NCBI RefSeq assembly: GCF_028994805.1
Contig: NZ_JAJQQP010000002.1
Span: 372,001-436,000 of the forward strand
Direction of reading: 5' to 3'
Length of the DNA: 64,000 bases
Source: Promicromonospora iranensis
Lineage (GTDB): Bacteria > Actinomycetota > Actinomycetes > Actinomycetales > Cellulomonadaceae
The notes below the pieces were generated by a model that did not search any database, was not told where the DNA came from, and worked only from the letters and a program-made list of their open reading frames with translations. The first letter of the stretch is position 1; each line of letters opens with the position of its first letter. The translations under genes were made by a program, and so were the position numbers. Positions 59,426 through 64,000 of the stretch are shown here, in pieces.

Positions 59426-59770
59426 GTGCCCGACCGGTCCCTGCGCGGTATGAGCATCGGTAGTAAGAGCATGGAGTCCGACGAGGGCGTGGACTTCGCC
59501 CCTCGGTTCCAGGCCTACTACGACTGCCCCAACGGCCACACCATCATCCTGCCCTTCGCCACCGACGCGGACGTACCCCCGATCTGGGAGTGCCGCTGCG
59601 GCGAGGAGGCACTGCTGCGCGACGCCGAGAAGCCGGAGCCCAAGGCGACCAAGCCCCAGCGCACCCACTGGGACATGCTGCTGGAGCGCCGCACCGTCAA
59701 GGAGCTCGAAGACCTGCTCGACGAGCGCCTCGAGCTGCTGCGCGCCGGCAAGCTCCGCCGCTCCGCCTGA
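59426..59770 (+). CDS. rbpA: RNA polymerase-binding protein RbpA
   Basis: 114 aa from GTG 59426, with GGAGG seven bases upstream. The start D-R-S-L-R-G-M and the zinc-binding C-P-N-G-H and E-C-R-C-G-E motifs, followed by the sigma-interacting C-terminal helix (T-V-K-E-L-E-D-L-L-D-E-R), are complete. RbpA binds RNA polymerase and the housekeeping sigma factor and stabilises open promoter complexes. A SigR-type promoter lies upstream and a strong terminator downstream. Confidence 0.95.
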   Translation: MPDRSLRGMSIGSKSMESDEGVDFAPRFQAYYDCPNGHTIILPFATDADVPPIWECRCGEEALLRDAEKPEPKATKPQRTHWDMLLERRTVKELEDLLDERLELLRAGKLRRSA

Positions 59771-59821
59771 CAGCCTCGCACCGACGGTCCCCGTGACCGT
59801 CAGCAGCGACTGACAGCAGCG

Positions 59822-59870
59822 GAAACGACCGTCGGGTCCAGGCCATGTGGCCGGACCCGACGGTCGTTTC
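59822..59870. terminator. 18-bp stem bidirectional terminator
   Basis: GAAACGACCGTCGGGTCC (59822-59839) pairs perfectly with 59853-59870; GGCC(N4)GGCC adds an inner stem. The right arm ends in TTTC, and on the other strand in TTTC too. It lies between rbpA and the convergent lnt. Confidence 0.85.
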
Positions 59871-59902
59871 TGTACCTGCTGGTCGTATCGACCGGCGTGC
59901 GC

Positions 59903-61654
59903 CTACCGACTCAGGCTCACGGCACCGTCCACCACCGGCACGGTCTGCGCCCGCATCCGCCTGCGCGCGCCCACCCCGCCGCCGACACCCGTCACCAACA
60001 GGGCTACCGCGAGGCCGCCGACCACCCAGCCCGGCCAGTAGCCTGCGGCCACAGCAGGCGTGATCGACGACCGCAAGGGCAGGTTGGCCACGAACTCGTC
60101 GTCCGTGAACAGGCCTGTCCGGCGCACCACCGTGCCGTCCGGCGTGATCACACCCGACACCCCCACCGTCGAGATCTGTACCGCCGCCCGGCCCGTCGTC
60201 ATCGCCTGCATCCGCGACATCGCCAGCTGCTGCGTCGACTCCGCCGTGAACCCGAACGACGCGTTGTTCGTCGGGATCACGAGCACCTGCGCACCCCGCA
60301 GGACCGCGTCGCGGATGATCTCGTCGTACGCCACCTCGAAACAGATGATCGTGCCCATCCGGTAGTCGCCCTGACCCAGCCGACTCGGCACGTCCACGTA
60401 CGGCGGGTTCACCCCGGGAATCATGTCGGTCGTCACCCGGTCCACCTGGTCCGACAGCAGCCGCAGGAAGGGCCGCATCGGGATGTACTCACCGAACGGC
60501 GCCGGATGCTGCTTCGCGTACCGCCCGATCACGCCGTTGCCCGCCTGCCACAGCAGCGACACGTTGTACCGGCCTCCCGTCTCCGGGAACTCCTGCGCCC
60601 CCACCAGGATCGGCGCCCCCACGGCCGCCGCGGCCTCGTCCAGCCCTCGTGCGACATCCGGCGTCGTCTGCGGGTCCAGGTCGCTGCCGTTCTCCGGCCA
60701 CAGCACCACGTCCAGCTCGCCCGCATAGTCCTCGGCCAGCGTGTAGGTACCCTCCAGGTGGTTGTTCAGCACCTCGGCCCGGTTCGCGAACGCGCCGAGA
60801 CCCGGCTCCCCCACGTTGCCCTGGACCGCACCGGCCCACAGCGTGCCGTCCTCGGCCAGATCACTGCCCGCGTCGTAGACCTCGTTCCCCTCCGGTGTCT
60901 CGACGGGACCGGCGCTGGCGGAGGTGGCCAGGGGCAGCACCAGCGGCACGACGGCGACAGCGGCGCCCAGCGCGAGGGCGCCGACGGCCCGGCGTGCCTC
61001 GCGTCCGGGTGTGGAGTGCCGCGGGCCGCCCGTCGACGTGACGCCGCCGCGGGCTGAGGGGGTGTCGCCGTCGGATCCGGGGAGACGGAGCCGGACCGCG
61101 CGGACGAGGCTCGCGGCAGCGAGGGCGAGCAGCACGCCGGCGAACGCGACCAGCAGGCTCACGGCGACGGTGCCGCCGAGCCAGGCGGCGCGCCCGGTCG
61201 GGGCGTCGACCATGGCCCAGGCGAGACGGCCCCAGGGGAACCCGCCGAACGGGACCTCGGCGCGCCACTGCTCCACTGCGACGAACAGGACGGCGAACGC
61301 GGCGGCGAGCCGCCAGCCGCGGCGGCGCAGGAACCGTGCCCGGCGTACCCAGGTCCACCCCGCGCCGAACCCGGCGAGGAACAGGGCCTCGACCGCCGAC
61401 ATGGCGATCCATGGCGCGGCCTCCGTCGACTCGTGCGCCCACCACAGGTGGGGCAGGAAGAAGGTGAGGCCGAACAGGAACCCGACGAAGAAGTTCCACC
61501 AGGCGCCGTCGCGGCCGAGCGACCAGTACAGGACGGCGACGGCGACGAAGGCGGCGGGCCACACTCCGGCGTCGGGGAACGCGGTCCAGAGGAGGAGGCC
61601 ACCGGCCACCGCGAGGAACAGGGACAGCAGCCGGGACGGCTCAGGCAGGCGCAC
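59903..61654 (-). CDS. lnt: Apolipoprotein N-acyltransferase
   Basis: 583 aa from GTG 61654. About seven hydrophobic segments precede a nitrilase-type catalytic domain with E in W-P-E-N-G-S-D, K in Y-A-K-Q-H-P and C in I-C-F-E-V. It adds the third acyl chain to lipoproteins at the membrane, and in actinobacteria is known to act on lipoproteins of the mycobacterial type. Convergent with rbpA. Confidence 0.93.
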   Translation of the reverse strand: MRLPEPSRLLSLFLAVAGGLLLWTAFPDAGVWPAAFVAVAVLYWSLGRDGAWWNFFVGFLFGLTFFLPHLWWAHESTEAAPWIAMSAVEALFLAGFGAGWTWVRRARFLRRRGWRLAAAFAVLFVAVEQWRAEVPFGGFPWGRLAWAMVDAPTGRAAWLGGTVAVSLLVAFAGVLLALAAASLVRAVRLRLPGSDGDTPSARGGVTSTGGPRHSTPGREARRAVGALALGAAVAVVPLVLPLATSASAGPVETPEGNEVYDAGSDLAEDGTLWAGAVQGNVGEPGLGAFANRAEVLNNHLEGTYTLAEDYAGELDVVLWPENGSDLDPQTTPDVARGLDEAAAAVGAPILVGAQEFPETGGRYNVSLLWQAGNGVIGRYAKQHPAPFGEYIPMRPFLRLLSDQVDRVTTDMIPGVNPPYVDVPSRLGQGDYRMGTIICFEVAYDEIIRDAVLRGAQVLVIPTNNASFGFTAESTQQLAMSRMQAMTTGRAAVQISTVGVSGVITPDGTVVRRTGLFTDDEFVANLPLRSSITPAVAAGYWPGWVVGGLAVALLVTGVGGGVGARRRMRAQTVPVVDGAVSLSR

Positions 61655-61777
61655 GATCGCAGCCTACCGGCGCGAGCCGGACCTCCCGCGCCACCCGCCC
61701 TGGGCTGTGGGCGCGATCCTTGCGCCTCTCACGGGCGGGTTGTCGCAACGGTCGCGCTCACAACGCACGAGGGGGTG

Positions 61778-63559
61778 TCAGAACGTGTCGTGCAGGATGA
61801 CGCCGTCGCGCAGCGTGTGCAGGCATTCCGGCTCGACGGCGTCCGGGGAGAGGTCGGGCAGCAGGGGTGTGCCCGCGCGGGCTTCCTCGCTCCAGGAGCT
61901 GAGGCGGCCGGGCGCCGCCTGCACCCCGAGCTGTTCGGCGCGCCAGACGGCGAGGTGCGCGGGCGCGCCGACCCGCAGCTGCCCGGCGCCCGTGTGGTCC
62001 AGCCCGGCCAGGCGCCAGCCGCCGCGGGTGTGGGCACGGAACGCGGCGCCGGCGGAGATGCGCTGGTCGGGGTCCTCGTGGCTGGTCGCCGCGCGCACGC
62101 CCTGCCAGGGGTCCACGGGGGTGACCGGGGTGTCGGACCCGAACGCGAGCGGTACTCCGGCCTGGGCGAGGTCGGCGAACGGCATGAGCGAGCCGGCGCG
62201 CAGGGCGCCGAGGCGGGAGGCGTAGACGCCCTTGCTGCCCCCGAAGGCCGAGTCGAACGCCGGCTGGACCGACAGCCCGACGCCTTGGACGAGGAGCGCG
62301 GCGAGCGTGGTCGCGTCCACGAAGAGCCCGTGCTCGATGCGGTGGTGCCCGGCGCGGACGGTGCTGTCGCCGGTGAGCTGGGCGGCGATCTGGAGGCCGA
62401 GGACCATCGTGTCCATGGCGCGGTCCCCGATGACGTGGAACGCACCCTGGACGCCCGCGCCCTGGACGGCGGCGAGGTGGTGGGCGATCTGCTCGGCGGA
62501 CAGGTACAGGTTGCCGGTCCACGGGGTGCCGTCGGCGTTGGTCAGGGCGCCGGAGAAGGCCCCGGACGACGGGTCCAGCGGCAGGTCGGAGTACGGGCTG
62601 CGCAGGGCGGCGGTGCGGGAGCCGATGGAGCCGTCGACGTTGAGGTCGCCGCCGATGCCGGTGAGGAAGGGCAGCTCGGCGAGCAGCGCGCGGGCCTCGT
62701 CGGTGGTCGCGCACAGCTCGCCGCGGTAGGCGGCGAGGTGGGGCAGTGCGGGCACGGCCGGGTCGGCCACGGCCTCCGCGGTCACCGAGTCGGTCGTCAT
62801 GGCGTACAGCTCGGCGAGGCCGGCCCGGGTGTCGAGGTGCGCACCGCTCATCTCGTGCACGGACACGATGCCGCGGGTGGCCCACGCGGCGAGGGTCTCG
62901 CGGTAAAGGCGGGTGCGGCGTTCGGGTGACAGCGCGTGGGCGACGTCGCGCACCGTGTGGTGCAGGTCGGCGGTGACCAGGCCGGTGTCGGCGGGGGCGT
63001 CGGACCAGCCGGAGCCGGACAGGCCCGTGCCGGTCCAGGCGGGGTCGCGCTCGATGCCGGCGCGGGCGGCCATCGTGGTGGAGACGACCGCGGAGTGCAC
63101 GTCGACGCGTGCGGCGTAGACGGGGCGTCCGCCGCAGGTGTCGTCGAGCTCCTGCCGGGTGAACGTGCGCTGTTCCGGCCAGGCCTGCTCGTCCCAGCCG
63201 AAGGCGAGCAGCACCTGGTCGCCGGACGGGTCGGCGGCCGCCAGCCGCTGGGCGCCGTCGTGGAGCGCGGCCAGCGCGTCGGCGAGGGAGTGCACTCCCC
63301 CCGCGGGCGTGAGGTCCACCGCGTCGCTCGACAGGCCCGTCTCCAGCACGTGGGCGTGCGCGTCGACGAAGCCGGGCGTCACCAGGGCGCCGTCGAGGTC
63401 GATGACCCGGTCGGCGCGCGCGGCGAGGCCGGCTGCGGTGTCGTCGGCGCCGAGCCACGCCACCACGCCGTCGTCGACGAGGATCGCCTCGGCGAAGGGG
63501 TCCGCCGAGGAGTGGATGACGCCGTTGCGGTACAGGATGGATCGGACGGGCTGGCTCAC
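61778..63559 (-). CDS. Amidohydrolase-family protein (YtcJ-like)
   Basis: 593 aa from GTG 63559. The amidohydrolase-3 pattern has D-A-H-A-H in the N-terminal part, H in F-H-V-I-G-D-R-A-M-D, R-I-E-H, and G-S-D-T-P-V in the last metal strand. Metal-dependent hydrolase; substrate unknown. It lies upstream of lnt on the same strand with 123 bp between. Confidence 0.9.
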   Translation of the reverse strand: MSQPVRSILYRNGVIHSSADPFAEAILVDDGVVAWLGADDTAAGLAARADRVIDLDGALVTPGFVDAHAHVLETGLSSDAVDLTPAGGVHSLADALAALHDGAQRLAAADPSGDQVLLAFGWDEQAWPEQRTFTRQELDDTCGGRPVYAARVDVHSAVVSTTMAARAGIERDPAWTGTGLSGSGWSDAPADTGLVTADLHHTVRDVAHALSPERRTRLYRETLAAWATRGIVSVHEMSGAHLDTRAGLAELYAMTTDSVTAEAVADPAVPALPHLAAYRGELCATTDEARALLAELPFLTGIGGDLNVDGSIGSRTAALRSPYSDLPLDPSSGAFSGALTNADGTPWTGNLYLSAEQIAHHLAAVQGAGVQGAFHVIGDRAMDTMVLGLQIAAQLTGDSTVRAGHHRIEHGLFVDATTLAALLVQGVGLSVQPAFDSAFGGSKGVYASRLGALRAGSLMPFADLAQAGVPLAFGSDTPVTPVDPWQGVRAATSHEDPDQRISAGAAFRAHTRGGWRLAGLDHTGAGQLRVGAPAHLAVWRAEQLGVQAAPGRLSSWSEEARAGTPLLPDLSPDAVEPECLHTLRDGVILHDTF

Positions 63560-63616
63560 GGGGGAACTGTATGCGATCCCCTCCGGCGCCGCTGCCAGGG
63601 CGCTGGTGTCAGCCGG

Positions 63617-64000
63617 TCAGAGACTCGAGTACGCGACCACTCCCCGCAGCACCGCGTCCTGGGCCTTGCGTGCGGTGGTGCGCAGCTTGTCGGACGGCGC
63701 GGCGCCGCCGAGCTGGTCCAGCACGTCGATGACCTGCTTGCACCAGCGCACGAAGTCGCCGGCGGCGAGGTCGGAGCCGCGCAGGACGCTGTCCAGCCCC
63801 TTGCCGGACGCCCACCGGTACATCGCGCCGACCAGGCCGAGGTCGAGCGGTCCGGTGGCGTCGATGCCGTGCGCCTCCTCGAGGTCGTCGACCTCGGACC
63901 ACACGCGCTGTGTGTCGTCCAGGACGCCCGCGAGGCGCCCGGTCGGGCCGCCGGGGATGTAGGGGTCGGGGGCGTCGTCGCGGCGGCTCTGGTAGACCAC
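63617..64000 (-). CDS. C-terminal part of HelY-type DEAD/DEAH helicase
   Basis: 127 C-terminal residues visible; the gene continues past the right edge. The DSHCT-type end is recognised: A-G-D-F-V-R-W-C-K-Q-V-I-D-V-L-D-Q-L and K-A-Q-D-A-V-L-R-G-V-V-A-Y-S-S. HelY/Mtr4-like helicases unwind RNA and in actinobacteria lie near tatC/tatA and this lnt-rbpA region, which agrees with the context. Confidence 0.85.
   Translation of the reverse strand: MVYQSRRDDAPDPYIPGGPTGRLAGVLDDTQRVWSEVDDLEEAHGIDATGPLDLGLVGAMYRWASGKGLDSVLRGSDLAAGDFVRWCKQVIDVLDQLGGAAPSDKLRTTARKAQDAVLRGVVAYSSL

Noticed and set aside
1-64000. tRNA, rRNA, CRISPR arrays or replication origin
   Set aside because: Reading both strands by eye gave no cloverleaf, no array of identical spaced repeats and no DnaA-box cluster that I could support. 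A covariance-model or repeat-finder search would be decisive.

Overview
The window is very GC-rich, densely coded DNA with many GTG starts and 4-base ATGA/GTGA stop-start overlaps. Marker genes are those of an actinobacterium: GarA/OdhI-FtsR-DUF151-MerR, RbpA, an actinobacterial Lnt, a HelY-type helicase and ECF42 with its DGPF partner. A member of the order Micrococcales, near Promicromonosporaceae or Cellulomonadaceae, fits best, but that placement is inference from gene content. No rRNA, tRNA, CRISPR array or replication origin was recognised.

Layout. 1-2430: end of a GarA/OdhI FHA gene, then ftsR, a bifunctional-nuclease-family gene and a second MerR regulator. 2532-10514: MBL hydrolase, MscS channel, cardiolipin-synthase-like PLD, then a tight minus-strand set (receiver protein, PAS histidine kinase, pyruvoyl arginine decarboxylase, acetyltransferase-like protein) and a sensor-less kinase with a 35-aa upstream reading frame. 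10628-16156: tyrosine recombinase, alcohol dehydrogenase, stand-alone TOPRIM protein, a repeat-rich 0.6-kb gap, nucleotidyltransferase and a hydroxyacid dehydrogenase. 16172-34274: mostly single metabolic and regulatory genes. They include a desaturase with an adjacent DesK/DesR-like pair, a class II UvrA, an AraC/VOC pair, a LacI regulator, malic enzyme, a tyrosine phosphatase and RNase Z.

34367-41356 is the least ordinary part. It has lower GC in places, an AT-rich promoter, a DnaQ-fold/Lsr2-like protein, an orphan OmpR regulator, a processive family-2 glycosyltransferase followed one base later by a 52-aa protein with an LAATG sortase-type motif, a scar made of the 3' ends of galE and of the Lsr2-like gene, a membrane-anchored Nudix protein, and an intact galE. 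This looks like cell-surface polysaccharide territory that has been rearranged by recombination.

41438-64000: LysE exporter; a second tyrosine recombinase carrying an inserted peptidoglycan-binding-like domain; DGPF/ECF42 pair; TioE-like MerR divergent from an erythromycin-esterase-like gene; chromosomal KfrA-like coiled-coil protein with layered palindromes; a peptidase/PHP/transporter/deacetylase group; an LLM monooxygenase-flavin reductase operon under a 22-bp palindrome; rbpA behind a SigR-type promoter; lnt, amidohydrolase and the end of a helicase gene.
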